This document shows, piece by piece, positions 7,843 through 16,335 of a DNA stretch of 39,989 nucleotides. The position numbers and the translations under genes were made by a program. The DNA is taken from NCBI GenBank assembly GCA_016215655.1, contig JACRIT010000021.1, positions 1 to 39,989 of the forward strand, written 5' to 3'. Below the pieces are notes generated by a model that did not search any database, was not told the DNA's origin, and saw nothing but the letters and a program-made list of their open reading frames with translations. This stretch comes from Acidimicrobiia bacterium (GTDB lineage: Bacteria; Actinomycetota; Acidimicrobiia; Spongiisociales; UBA11373). Within the stretch, counting starts at the first letter, position 1. Each line of letters begins with the position of its first letter.

Positions 7843-9288
7843 ATGCGGATTCTCGTCACCGGTGCCACCGGATACATCGGCGGACGACTCGTCCCCCGCC
7901 TGCTCGATGCCGGGCACGAGGTGCGCTGCCTGGCGCGGAATCCTCAGAAGCTGTCCCTCCATCCCTGGCGACACCGCGTGGAGGTGGTGGCGGGCGACGT
8001 ACTCGACGAGCGGTCCGTGAAAGAGGCACTCATCGGCTGCGACGCCGCGGTGTACCTGGTGCACTCGATGGCGTCGGGTGCCGACTTCGCCAGGGTCGAC
8101 CGCCGCGCCGCCTCCAATTTCCGCAATGCCGCTGCCGATGCCGCGGTCGGGCGCATCGTCTATCTCGGCGCCCTCGGCGACGACCGGACCGCCCACTCGC
8201 GTCACCTCAGCAGTCGCCATGAGGTCGGGCGGGCTCTTGCCGCCGGCCCCACGCCGGTCACCGAGGTGCGTGCCGCGGTGATCATCGGCTCCGGTTCGCT
8301 GTCGTTCGAGATGCTCCGGTCGCTCACCGAAGTGCTTCCCGTCATGATCACCCCGAGGTGGGTGCGCACCCGATGCCAGCCGGTGGCGGTCGGTGATGTG
8401 CTCGAGATCCTCCGTGGCGCCATCGAGGACCGCTCGGCGGAGTCCCGCATCCTCGAAGTCGGAGGGCCCGACGTCCTCACCTATGAGCAGATGATGCAGA
8501 TCTATGCCGAGGAGGCCGGGCTGCGCCGGCGTGTGGTCATCCCCGTACCGCTCCTCACCCCGTGGCTCTCGTCGTGGTGGATCGGTCTCGTCACCCCGCT
8601 GCCCCCCAAGGTGGCGCGGCCTCTCGTCGAGAGCCTCCGCTCCGAGGTCGTGGTGGGACGGTCCCAGGATCTGGTACCCCTCGAGCCGACGCCGATCCGG
8701 GCAGCGATGCGGCGCGCCCTGAGCCGACTCCCCGGCGGAGTGATCACCCGCTGGTCGGATGCCGCTTCCCAACCGGCCGCGCCCATTCCCACGGACCCGG
8801 CGTGGTCGGGCGGCACCGTGTTCATGGACCGCCAGGTGATGCCCACCGACACCGACGCCTCACACCTGTTTTGGGCCTTCAGCCGGATCGGTGGCCGGGC
8901 CGGCTACTACGGCCTGGATTGGGCCTGGCGGATCCGCGGCATCCTCGACCGCATGGTCGGCGGCACCGGCTTGCGCCGGGGACGCCGCCATCCCACCGAG
9001 GTCCGCGTCGGCGAGGCCGTCGACTTCTGGAGGGTGGAAGACGTCGTGCCCGGGCGGAGTCTGCGACTGCACGCGGAGATGCGCATTCCCGGCGATGCGT
9101 GGATCGAGTGGGAGATCCGCGACACCGAGTTCGGGACCGACCTCATCCAGACCGCATGGTTCCGGCCGAGGGGATTGGCGGGTCGGATCTACTGGTACCT
9201 GATGCTCGTGCCGCACCGCATCGTGTTCCCGCGGATGGCGCACCGCATCACCGCCGCCGCCGAGGAACGCGGCTTCACCTGCCGGTAG
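7843..9288 (+). CDS. NAD(P)-binding epimerase-like protein fused to DUF2867
   Basis: The 481-residue protein has an N-terminal Rossmann domain of the atypical short-chain dehydrogenase type: MRILVTGATGYIGGRLVPRL is the dinucleotide loop, with VVAGDVLD and AVYLVHSM following. The Tyr-x-x-x-Lys pair of classical enzymes is not evident, as in NmrA/YbjT-like members. The C-terminal third (about 330-480) matches DUF2867, with FWRVEDVVPG, EMRIPGDAWIEWEI and TAWFRPRGL. Fusions of this kind occur in actinobacteria and are usually annotated as SDR family oxidoreductases of unknown substrate. The next gene begins five bases after the stop, so the two probably form an operon. A lipid or quinone-like substrate is a guess from the DUF1295 neighbour. 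Confidence 0.88.
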   Translation: MRILVTGATGYIGGRLVPRLLDAGHEVRCLARNPQKLSLHPWRHRVEVVAGDVLDERSVKEALIGCDAAVYLVHSMASGADFARVDRRAASNFRNAAADAAVGRIVYLGALGDDRTAHSRHLSSRHEVGRALAAGPTPVTEVRAAVIIGSGSLSFEMLRSLTEVLPVMITPRWVRTRCQPVAVGDVLEILRGAIEDRSAESRILEVGGPDVLTYEQMMQIYAEEAGLRRRVVIPVPLLTPWLSSWWIGLVTPLPPKVARPLVESLRSEVVVGRSQDLVPLEPTPIRAAMRRALSRLPGGVITRWSDAASQPAAPIPTDPAWSGGTVFMDRQVMPTDTDASHLFWAFSRIGGRAGYYGLDWAWRIRGILDRMVGGTGLRRGRRHPTEVRVGEAVDFWRVEDVVPGRSLRLHAEMRIPGDAWIEWEIRDTEFGTDLIQTAWFRPRGLAGRIYWYLMLVPHRIVFPRMAHRITAAAEERGFTCR

Positions 9289-9293
9289 CTGCG

Positions 9294-10130
9294 ATGAGCG
9301 AGGTCCTCCTCACCGCGGCCGCGACCCTCGCCGCGTCGTTCGTCGCCCTCTGGCTGGTCAGCCTGGTGATCCGCGACGCCTCGATCGTCGATCCGTTCTG
9401 GGGACCGGCATTCGTGATCGTGACCTGGGTGGCGTATGTCGCCGCCGACGACCCTGGCTCCCGGGGACTGCTCGTGGCCGTCCTGGTGTCGATCTGGGGC
9501 GTGCGCCTGGGCACCCACCTCGCCGTGCGCAATCTCGGCCACGGCGAAGACTTCCGCTACCAGGCCATGCGCCGACGCTGGGGTTCACGATTCGGGATCG
9601 TCAGCCTGGCGACGGTGTTCCTGCTCCAGGGGGCGCTCGCCTGGATCGTGTCCCTCCCGGTGCAGATGGCGATGGTGGACGGCGGGCGCCCGGGCTGGCT
9701 GGCCGCCGCTGGCGTCGCCCTCTGGGCTCTGGGGCTGTTCTTCGAGGCCGTCGGCGACCTCCAGCTGGTGCGCTTCACGCGCGACCCCGCCTCCCGGGGC
9801 ATGGTGATGGACCGGGGACTGTGGCGCTACACCCGCCACCCCAACTACTTCGGGGACTTTGCCGTGTGGTGGGGGCACTTCCTGGTGGCCGTCGCCGCCT
9901 GGGGGTCCACCTGGACCATCGTGGGTCCGATCGTGATGTCCGCGCTGCTGCTGCGGGTCAGCGGAGTGGCCCTGCTGGAGCGGTCCATCGGGAATCGCCG
10001 GCCGGGATACGCCGAGTACGCGGCACGGACGAACGCCTTCTTTCCGGGGCCGAGGAAGCCGCTGCCGGCTTCCGGCTCCCCGCCACCCGCTTCAAGTCCA
10101 GGCGGCCCAGGTGCCGATCAGAAGGGATGA
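9294..10130 (+). CDS. DUF1295 integral membrane protein (steroid 5-alpha-reductase-like)
   Basis: The 278-residue protein has about six or seven hydrophobic segments and the conserved block RYTRHPNYFGDFAVWWG near residues 180-197, the hallmark of DUF1295 and related isoprenylcysteine-methyltransferase/steroid-reductase membrane enzymes. VDPFWGPAFV near residue 32 is also typical of the family. The start ATG at 9294 lies five bases after the preceding stop. The stop overlaps the next ATG as ATGA. Family members are thought to be membrane-embedded reductases of lipid-like substrates; the actual reaction is unknown. The last about 25 residues are a Pro/Gly/Ser-rich tail with no family counterpart. 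Confidence 0.88.
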   Translation: MSEVLLTAAATLAASFVALWLVSLVIRDASIVDPFWGPAFVIVTWVAYVAADDPGSRGLLVAVLVSIWGVRLGTHLAVRNLGHGEDFRYQAMRRRWGSRFGIVSLATVFLLQGALAWIVSLPVQMAMVDGGRPGWLAAAGVALWALGLFFEAVGDLQLVRFTRDPASRGMVMDRGLWRYTRHPNYFGDFAVWWGHFLVAVAAWGSTWTIVGPIVMSALLLRVSGVALLERSIGNRRPGYAEYAARTNAFFPGPRKPLPASGSPPPASSPGGPGADQKG

Positions 10131-10318
10131 GGGCTCGAACGCTTCTTCCCGGGTTGCTCCTGGTCGCGGCGTGCGGTGAACCGGGCCGGGCACCCACCTT
10201 TCAACCGGTGACCGACGCCCCGGCAGCGGCCACCGCGGTGGTCGCGACCACCACGACGTCGACCCCGACCGCGAATGTCGTCGACCCCACGGTCCGCAAC
10301 CCCTTCGAACAGCCGTAG
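10127..10318 (+). CDS. Tiny predicted lipoprotein (63 residues)
   Basis: The product starts MRARTLLPGLLLVAACGE, a short lipoprotein signal with Cys16 as the probable lipidated residue. The rest is a Thr/Ala/Pro-rich tail with no recognisable domain. The ATG overlaps the DUF1295 stop as ATGA, which argues for translational coupling and supports it as a real gene despite its size. The function is unknown; it may be an anchored accessory of the upstream membrane enzyme. Confidence 0.6.
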   Translation: MRARTLLPGLLLVAACGEPGRAPTFQPVTDAPAAATAVVATTTTSTPTANVVDPTVRNPFEQP

Positions 10319-10337
10319 CCCCGCCAGTACCTCCGTC

Positions 10338-10366
10338 GGGCAACGGGAAACGGGAAACGGGTAACG
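10338..10366. repeat. GGGAAACGGGTAACG-type short repeat
   Basis: The stretch holds iterated CGGGAAACGG words ending in GGGTAACG. The same CGGGAAACGGGTAACG string recurs at about 25380-25394, inside the repeat copy before the small membrane protein gene. No coding function is seen. Confidence 0.5.
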
Positions 10367-10477
10367 CTCCTCCTGTGGATAACTTCCCCATCTTTCCGTA
10401 ACCCGGCGTCACCCGAGGTGCGCGGCGAGGGTCTAAGGACTCGTAAGGGGAAGGTACACCTACAGGAGGTATCCCTA

Positions 10478-10972
10478 GTGGAACTCGTACTTCTCGGCGC
10501 GATCCTTGTCACCTACGGGTGGTACTGGGGCGGAGTGACCGAGTCACGCACCACGGCGTATGCCCTGGGCTTGGCTTCGTTCATCCTCGCCCTGACGTTC
10601 GCCTTTAGCGGTGGCGGGGATGTCGTCAGTGGGTCCTGGTGGGCCCTCGGCGCCATCTTCGGCTTCCTCGCTGCGGCGAATGCATGGAACGAGTCGTCGC
10701 AGGATCGCACCTACGGCATGTTCGCCCTGCTGTTCGGTGTCGTGGCGTTCTTCAGCTACGTGTACCTGGCGGATGCGGGCGCCGCGGCGCAGTACGGCTA
10801 TGCCGCCCTGCTCGTCGGTGTCGTCATGCTGCTGCACTTCATCTCGGCCGGTCTGGTCGCCGACAACCGGGGCTTCAAGGCCTTCGTCGGCTGGATGACC
10901 CTGATCGCCGGTGCTGCCCTGGTGTTCTTCGGATTCGCCGAGGCCCTGGGCGTCGACTTCGGCAACCTCTAA
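10478..10972 (+). CDS. Small polytopic membrane protein of unknown function (164 residues)
   Basis: I do not recognise the family securely. The protein is almost entirely hydrophobic, with about six membrane-spanning stretches, starting MELVLLGAILVTYGWYWGGV. Its size and topology recall small UreI/AmiS-type channels, but no diagnostic motif is clear. The GTG at 10478 is chosen because AGGAGGT, a perfect Shine-Dalgarno sequence, sits seven bases upstream; a longer in-frame start at 10418 is not supported. The gene stands alone and is followed by a strong terminator, so it is probably a monocistronic, well-translated gene. Confidence 0.8.
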   Translation: MELVLLGAILVTYGWYWGGVTESRTTAYALGLASFILALTFAFSGGGDVVSGSWWALGAIFGFLAAANAWNESSQDRTYGMFALLFGVVAFFSYVYLADAGAAAQYGYAALLVGVVMLLHFISAGLVADNRGFKAFVGWMTLIAGAALVFFGFAEALGVDFGNL

Positions 10973-11015
10973 CCAGGAGCCGAACCGTTCGGCTCGCCGG
11001 ACGGATCTGATCGAA

Positions 11016-11055
11016 GAGAGCGGGAGACCTTCGGGTCTCCCGCTCTCGTTCTTCT
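11016..11055 (+). terminator. Strong intrinsic terminator
   Basis: GAGAGCGGGAGACC (11016-11029), loop TTCG and the exact complement GGTCTCCCGCTCTC (11034-11047) form a perfect 14-base-pair stem with a stable tetraloop, followed by the T-rich GTTCTTCT. It closes the small membrane protein gene and isolates prkA. Confidence 0.9.
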
Positions 11056-11088
11056 ACCCTTGGGGACTACACGAGGCGAGGACAGCAC

Positions 11089-12945
11089 ATGGAACCAAAG
11101 GCACTCCTCGAACAGATCCGGGCCCGGGTCGGTACCCCGGTCGAAGAGGTCACGTTCGCCCGCTACCTGGACATGGTCAGCGAGGATCCCCGTCTCGCCC
11201 GGCTATCCCACGCCCTCATCGCCGACATGATCGACGCCTCCGGGCTCTCGATCGGTCCGGATGGTGAAGAGCGCTTCGACCTCTTCGAAGGCGAGTTGTT
11301 CGGCCAGGAACACGTCATCCAGCAGGTGGCCGACTACTTCCGGGCTGCCGGACGCCGTCTCGACGTGCGCAAGCGGATCCTGCTCCTCGTCGGGCCTCCC
11401 GGATCCGGCAAGTCGACCCTCGTGAACACCATGAAGAAAGGGCTCGAGGCCTATACGAATAGCGACGACGGCCGCGTGTACGCCATCAAGGGCTCGCAGA
11501 TGCACGAGGACCCGCTGCGGCTCATCCCCGAGGACCTCCGCGCCGAGGCCGGGGTCTACATCGAGGGCGACCTCAACCCCGAGGTCCGCTGGATGGTCGA
11601 CAACGTCTACAAGGGTGACATCACCAAGGTCCCGGTGCGTCGGATCTCCTACTCCATCTCCCACGGTGTCGGGTTCGGCACCTTCGTCGCCACCGACCCG
11701 CGCTCGGAGGACCTCACCCGCCTCGTCGGCGACGTCGACCTCTCCCTGCTCGATCCCGCCGATCCGACGTCGGCGAAGCGCGCCTACAAATTCACCGGGG
11801 AGCTGAACGCCGCCCACCGCGGGATGGCGGACCTCCTCGAGGTCTTCAAGATGGACGAGCGGTTCCTGGCGGTGCTCTTGAGCCTCAGCCAGGAGCAGAT
11901 CATCAAGACGAACGGTCCGGGCACGATGTATGCCGACGAGGCGGTGATCGCCCAGAGCAACCTCGCCGAATACGACGAGTTGGTCGCCAACCCCCGCGCC
12001 GCGGCGATGCTCGACCGCCTCGTCGTGGTGAAGGTGCCATTCGTGCTCTCGGTGCGCGACGAGATCCGCATCTACGAGAAGATGCTCTCCGGAGCCGACC
12101 TGGGTCGCAACGACGTGTCACCGCTGGCCCTCCACACCGCGGCCACGTTTGCGGTGCTCACCCGCCTCACCCATCCGGGGGGTGGGATGCAGGGACTCAT
12201 CCGCAAACTCCACCTCTACGACGGGCGCTTTGGCACCCACGGCGGCGCCGAGGACGCCGACCGGCTCCACGAGAAGTCGCCCGAGGAGGGGATGACCGGC
12301 CTCAGCCCCCGCTATGTGATCAACCGGCTCTCCTCCGTGGCGGGATCCACCAAGGGGTGCCTCGACGGGATCGCGGTCCTGCAGGCGCTCTGGGAGGGCT
12401 TGCCGCAGCGGGCCGGGTTCACCGAGGCGGAGCGGGAACGGTGGGGGGCGCTGCTCGCCGCCACCGAGGCCGAGTACGACGAGATGGTGCAACTGGAGTT
12501 GCGCAAGGCCGCAGTGCTCGCCTACCGGGACTCTGCCGAGAAGATGGCCCGCGCCGTCAAGGAGGAGGTCGCCAGGTGGGAAAAGGAGGGCGAGCAGGCC
12601 AACATGCCGACGCTGCGCCGCGTCGAGCGCCTCATCGATGTCCCCCAGTACGGGCGCGACCGCTTCCGCAAGGGACTCGTCGCCAGCTTCGAGCTCAAGG
12701 GTCAACGCAGCCGGCCGCTCCACACGCGTCACCCCCTCCTCGAGGAGGCGATTCAGCGCGCACTGCTGCCGGCGTGGAGCGACGTCAACAAGATGCTCGA
12801 CACCCAATCCGAGGGCCTCGTCGAGGGTCTGGTGTCCACCGGCTGGAAGAAGGGCTGCGCCCGCCACCTCGTCGAGTACGCCCACAAGTTCAGCGCCTCA
12901 CGGCGCGAGAAGAAGGGCGAGCAGAAGCCGACCTGGTATAGCTGA
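11089..12945 (+). CDS. prkA: PrkA-family serine protein kinase / AAA ATPase
   Basis: The 618-residue protein has the PrkA layout: an N-terminal AAA domain with Walker A GPPGSGKST at 102-110 preceded by FGQEHVIQQVADYF, and a C-terminal domain with weak kinase character. In other bacteria PrkA-type proteins act in stress or nutrient responses, usually beside the yeaH (DUF444) and spoVR genes. Neither partner is here. A terminator lies upstream and a hairpin repeat downstream, so the gene is a single unit. The ATG at 11089 has GAGG about eight bases upstream, and TACCCT at 11055-11060 could be the -10 box. Confidence 0.93.
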   Translation: MEPKALLEQIRARVGTPVEEVTFARYLDMVSEDPRLARLSHALIADMIDASGLSIGPDGEERFDLFEGELFGQEHVIQQVADYFRAAGRRLDVRKRILLLVGPPGSGKSTLVNTMKKGLEAYTNSDDGRVYAIKGSQMHEDPLRLIPEDLRAEAGVYIEGDLNPEVRWMVDNVYKGDITKVPVRRISYSISHGVGFGTFVATDPRSEDLTRLVGDVDLSLLDPADPTSAKRAYKFTGELNAAHRGMADLLEVFKMDERFLAVLLSLSQEQIIKTNGPGTMYADEAVIAQSNLAEYDELVANPRAAAMLDRLVVVKVPFVLSVRDEIRIYEKMLSGADLGRNDVSPLALHTAATFAVLTRLTHPGGGMQGLIRKLHLYDGRFGTHGGAEDADRLHEKSPEEGMTGLSPRYVINRLSSVAGSTKGCLDGIAVLQALWEGLPQRAGFTEAERERWGALLAATEAEYDEMVQLELRKAAVLAYRDSAEKMARAVKEEVARWEKEGEQANMPTLRRVERLIDVPQYGRDRFRKGLVASFELKGQRSRPLHTRHPLLEEAIQRALLPAWSDVNKMLDTQSEGLVEGLVSTGWKKGCARHLVEYAHKFSASRREKKGEQKPTWYS

Positions 12946-12978
12946 CCGAGGCGGCTCGATGCCGCTTCGATCAGACGG

Positions 12979-13048
12979 TTCGCAATCCGCAATTCGTTCA
13001 GATCGCGTGGTCGCGTCTCGAGGGGTCTGACGAATTGCGGATTGCGAA
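12979..13048. repeat. Intergenic repeat copy 2, inverted arms between convergent genes
   Basis: The arm TTCGCAATCCGCAATTCGT (12979-12997) plus TCAGA pairs with TCTGACGAATTGCGGATT GCGAA at 13026-13048, with a single unpaired base and a 23-base loop. It lies between the ends of prkA and the CCA enzyme gene. It belongs to the dispersed GCAATTCGC family and could act as a two-way transcription stop, although it lacks T-runs. Confidence 0.75.
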
Positions 13049-13053
13049 TCCAA

Positions 13054-14439
13054 CTAGCTCGCTCCCGCGAACCACCTGTCCAACAACGCGTACGCCTCCT
13101 CCTCCGAGTACGGCCCGTGGTCCAGGCGGTGCTCCAGCAGCATCTCCAGGGCCTCTCCCACCCTGGGACCGGGTTTGAGACCGAGATGCGCCATCACCTG
13201 GTTGCCGTCGATCGGCGGACGAATGGCGTCGAGCTCCTCGCGCTGACGCAGGTCGGCGATGCGCTCCTCCAACTCGTCGACCCGGGTGCGGATCTGGCGG
13301 GCCTTGCGATCGTTGGCGGTGGTGACGTCGCAGCGCACCAGGGTGTTGAGCCGATCGAGCAGCGGTCCGGCGTCGCGCACATAGCGCCGCACCGCCCGGT
13401 CGGTCCAGCCCAGCCGAAACGTGTGCGCTCGCATGTGGAGATAGACCAGGTCGGAGACCTGGTCTATGTCGTCATTGCCGTATCGCATCTCCCGCATCCG
13501 CGCCCGCGTGAGGCGCGCCCCCACCACCTCGTGATGATGGAAGGTGACCCCTTCGGGTGAGATCTCTTTGGTGGCGGGCTTGCCGATGTCGTGAAACAGC
13601 GCCCCGAGGCGGAGAATGCGATCGGGAGGACACTTGCCCACCACGGCCACGGTGTGGGCGAGCACGTCCTTGTGGCGGTGGTGGGGATCCTGCTCGACGG
13701 CGAGGGCCGGGATCTCGGGGATGAAGCGATCGGCGAGACCGGTCTCGAGCACCCCCCACAGCGCCGCTTCGACGTGCTCGCCGGCGATGAGCCGGTCGAA
13801 CTCCTCGCGGATCCGCTCGGCGCTGACGATCGTCAGCCGGTCTGCCATCGTTCGCACCGCCGCCACCGCGTCGGGATCCGGGACGAAACCGAGCGTGGCG
13901 GCGAAGCGAAACAGCCGCAACATGCGCAGGGGATCGTCGGTGAACGAGACCTCGGGAGAGAGCGGGGTGCGCAGCACACCCCTGCCGAGATCGATGAGCC
14001 CTCCGAAGGGATCGATCATCTCCGGCTTGGGGAGGAGTCTCAGGGCGATCGCATTCACCGTGAAGTCGCGCCGGGACAGATCGGCCTCGAGGTCGCCGGT
14101 GAACGACACTTCGGGCTTGCGGCTGTCACCGCGGTAGGTCTCGCTGCGGAACGTGGTGATCTCCACGATGACGTCGTCGAGGTGTCCGCCGACCGTGCCG
14201 AACTCCTTGCCCACCGTCACCACCCCGTGCGCCCATCCCTTGAGCAGATCGTGGATGCGATCCGGTGAGGCGTCGGTGGTGAAGTCGTACTCGCTGCCCG
14301 AACGCTGTCGGGCCATCAGGGCATCGCGCACACTCCCGCCCACCAGGAACGCCTCGTGGCCCGCCTCCCGGAACCGCTCCGCCACCCGCATCGGCACACC
14401 ATCGGCGCGAAGCAGGGGTTCGAGACGCTTGGGGAACAT
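13054..14439 (-). CDS. cca: CCA-adding tRNA nucleotidyltransferase with HD domain
   Basis: The 461-residue enzyme adds or repairs the 3' CCA end of tRNAs. The nucleotidyltransferase core starts FLVGGSVRDALM and has EYDFTTDASPD (metal-binding Asp pair); RRDFTVNAIAL and DPLRMLRLFRFAATLGF follow. A C-terminal HD phosphohydrolase domain shows GALFHDIGKPAT and FHHHEVVGA. This layout matches actinobacterial enzymes (M. tuberculosis PcnA), also found on this side of the origin. The ATG at 14439 is used; extension further upstream only reads through a repeat. There is no Shine-Dalgarno sequence, and TACCAT eight bases upstream suggests a leaderless message. Confidence 0.93.
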   Translation of the reverse strand: MFPKRLEPLLRADGVPMRVAERFREAGHEAFLVGGSVRDALMARQRSGSEYDFTTDASPDRIHDLLKGWAHGVVTVGKEFGTVGGHLDDVIVEITTFRSETYRGDSRKPEVSFTGDLEADLSRRDFTVNAIALRLLPKPEMIDPFGGLIDLGRGVLRTPLSPEVSFTDDPLRMLRLFRFAATLGFVPDPDAVAAVRTMADRLTIVSAERIREEFDRLIAGEHVEAALWGVLETGLADRFIPEIPALAVEQDPHHRHKDVLAHTVAVVGKCPPDRILRLGALFHDIGKPATKEISPEGVTFHHHEVVGARLTRARMREMRYGNDDIDQVSDLVYLHMRAHTFRLGWTDRAVRRYVRDAGPLLDRLNTLVRCDVTTANDRKARQIRTRVDELEERIADLRQREELDAIRPPIDGNQVMAHLGLKPGPRVGEALEMLLEHRLDHGPYSEEEAYALLDRWFAGAS

Positions 14440-14447
14440 ATGTGCGA

Positions 14448-14453
14448 ATGGTA
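14448..14453 (-). promoter_or_regulatory. Candidate -10 box, leaderless start of the CCA enzyme
   Basis: On the minus strand TACCAT is followed by eight bases and then the ATG at 14439. No ribosome binding site is present. Confidence 0.45.
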
Positions 14454-14471
14454 CGGGGGGCGGAGGGCGGC

Positions 14472-14545
14472 GGTTCGCAATTCGCGATTCGTCACAACGC
14501 GTCAACCTGCTCGGGCGCGCCTGGCGAACTGCGAATCGCGATCTC
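14472..14545. repeat. Intergenic repeat copy 3 (short, imperfect)
   Basis: GTTCGCAATTCGCGATTCGTC at the left and CGAACTGCGAATCGCGAT at the right form imperfect inverted arms around a 30-base loop, in the space between the divergent CCA enzyme and methyltransferase genes. The words match the other family copies. Confidence 0.65.
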
Positions 14546-14651
14546 TCAGCGGCCGACCCTGCTCCCCCCAACACACCCAACTGCTCCGCTCGCAACTTCA
14601 AGACGCTCGGCCGGTGGGTAGCCTTGATGCCCGCCGTTCAGTGAGCCCGCA

Positions 14652-15416
14652 GTGGACTTTGCCAATGTCTACGAGGACCGTACCCGGGCACTGTCCTACG
14701 CCTCGCTCGAGTTCCCCAACACCTACTACCTGGCCTTCCGGGATCTCCCGGAGATCCTGCGCCGCCGGGCCGTGGGACGGGCCGCCCTCGACTTCGGCTG
14801 CGGGACGGGGCGATCCACCCGATTCCTGAAGCGCCTGGGGTTCGAGGCGATCGGCGTCGACCTGGCCCCGGCGATGCTGGCCCTGGCCCGGGAGGCCGAT
14901 CCTGGCGGGGACTACCGATTGGTGGGAGACGATGGCCCCACCGGATTCCCTGAAGCCTCCTTCGACCTGGTGCTGGCCGCCTTCACCTTCGACAATGTGC
15001 CGGGGCCCGAGACCAAGGTGCGCCTGCTGACCGCACTGCGCCGACTGCTGCGCCCGGCCGGCATCCTGGTGAACCTGGTGTCCTCGCCGGACATCTACCG
15101 CAACGAATGGGCCTCCTTCAGCACCCGCGACTTCCCGGAGAACCACCTCGCACGGGACGGCGACCGGGTGCGCATCGTCATGACCGACGTGCCCGACCGC
15201 CGCCCGGTCGAGGACGTGCTGTGGTCCCACGAGGCCTACCTGGCGAGCTACTCCGCCGCCGGCCTGGCGGTGCTGGAGACCCATTGGCCGCTCGGCCGGA
15301 CCGACGAGCCGTACCCGTGGGTCGCGGAGACCCGGATCGCCCCGTGGGTCATCTACGTGGCCGGTGCCGGCGATGGGGGGACACGGGTCCATGAGCCGAC
15401 ATCGCCCGGCCGGTGA
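14652..15416 (+). CDS. Class I SAM-dependent methyltransferase
   Basis: The 254-residue protein has the class I methyltransferase fold: motif I ALDFGCGTGRSTRFLKRLG (about residues 44-62), the acidic end of strand 2 in GVDLAPAML, motif II SFDLVLAAFTFDNVP and motif III LLRPAGILVNLV. It therefore uses S-adenosylmethionine; the acceptor is unknown. The GTG start at 14652 has no good Shine-Dalgarno sequence. TAGCCT at 14619-14624 is a candidate -10 box with a leader of about 20 bases. No obvious pathway partner is adjacent. Confidence 0.88.
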   Translation: MDFANVYEDRTRALSYASLEFPNTYYLAFRDLPEILRRRAVGRAALDFGCGTGRSTRFLKRLGFEAIGVDLAPAMLALAREADPGGDYRLVGDDGPTGFPEASFDLVLAAFTFDNVPGPETKVRLLTALRRLLRPAGILVNLVSSPDIYRNEWASFSTRDFPENHLARDGDRVRIVMTDVPDRRPVEDVLWSHEAYLASYSAAGLAVLETHWPLGRTDEPYPWVAETRIAPWVIYVAGAGDGGTRVHEPTSPGR

Positions 15417-15526
15417 GGGGTTCACCCTCGTGAACGACTCGCGGTGATCCCCACCGCGCCTCGGGTACTTCGACCCTGGCGGGAGCACCCCCCACCCGGC
15501 TAGGTGTGGCGACAGGAGGCAGCGCG

Positions 15527-16291
15527 GTGAGCGGGCGCACGTGGTTTCTGTTGGCATCGATCGTGCTGACGACGCTGCCGTCGTGCGGCGACGACGCCGG
15601 GGTCCTGCCGCCGGTCACCGCCACGAGCTCTCCGGCAGCCACGACCACCACCGCGGCCACCACGACCACCACCACCGGTCCCACGATCCCCCTCACGGTC
15701 CCGGTCACCATCACGATCGCCGGGACGCTCCCGTCCACCATCGTGTCGATCCCGGCGGCGGTCGTCTTCGAGCCCGACGGCCTCGGCTTCGCTCGGTTCG
15801 GCGACGATCCGGAGGCGGTGATCTCCGCGGCCGAGAGTCTCTGGGGGCTCCCCGCCTACGACAGCGGACTGGTCGAAACGGACGCCACGTGTCCCGGAAC
15901 CCGCATGCGCCGGGTGGGGTGGACCGTGCTGAGTTCCTCCGCCGGGTTTGGCAGAGTCGTGCTGCTCTTCGGTGACGCGGAGCCGTTCAACAGCCAGCGA
16001 ACCGTGGTCTTCACCGGTTATGGCTACGAGACCTCGGGGGAGGTGCCCCTCACCGCGGGTCCCCCGTCGAGCATCGACGTCGGAGTCACCGTCGCGCAAC
16101 TCCTCGCCATGTGGCCCACGGCACATGTCTTCCAGGCAGAGGGAAGTGGCGAGCCGATGTTCAGCTACCTTCCCGCCGGGTCCCCCGGGGTGGTGAAGGG
16201 ACGACTCACCGGGTACACGGACTCGGACGTGATCCTCGACGTGTGGGGTGGCAGCACCTGTCGGGGTGATGGGCCCGACAACTCGCTCTGA
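15527..16291 (+). CDS. Predicted lipoprotein with Thr-rich linker, function unknown
   Basis: The 254-residue product starts MSGRTWFLLASIVLTTLPSC, a lipoprotein signal with Cys20, followed by a long Thr/Pro linker (about residues 32-62). The globular part has two Cys, a repeated FGD motif (FARFGDDPEAVI, LLFGDAEPF) and a C-terminal WGGSTCRGDGP. I do not recognise the domain. The GTG at 15527 has GGAGG eight bases upstream; an in-frame GTG at 15506 lies before that site and is rejected. The gene converges on pilT with a 44-base gap. Confidence 0.75.
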   Translation: MSGRTWFLLASIVLTTLPSCGDDAGVLPPVTATSSPAATTTTAATTTTTTGPTIPLTVPVTITIAGTLPSTIVSIPAAVVFEPDGLGFARFGDDPEAVISAAESLWGLPAYDSGLVETDATCPGTRMRRVGWTVLSSSAGFGRVVLLFGDAEPFNSQRTVVFTGYGYETSGEVPLTAGPPSSIDVGVTVAQLLAMWPTAHVFQAEGSGEPMFSYLPAGSPGVVKGRLTGYTDSDVILDVWGGSTCRGDGPDNSL

Positions 16292-16335
16292 GGTGGCGCG
16301 TCGACAGGGTTCCGCCGCCGGGTCGCATCGGCTGG

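Noticed and set aside
7741-8772. N-terminal extension of the glycosyltransferase across the divergent neighbour
   Set aside because: It would be antisense to a conserved Rossmann-fold gene, and the GT4 fold begins at the ATG at 7740.
14627-14644. A five-codon ORF (MPAVQ) just after a TAGCCT box before the methyltransferase
   Set aside because: The ATG is only two bases from the box, too close for a transcription start before it, and the frame is too short to judge.
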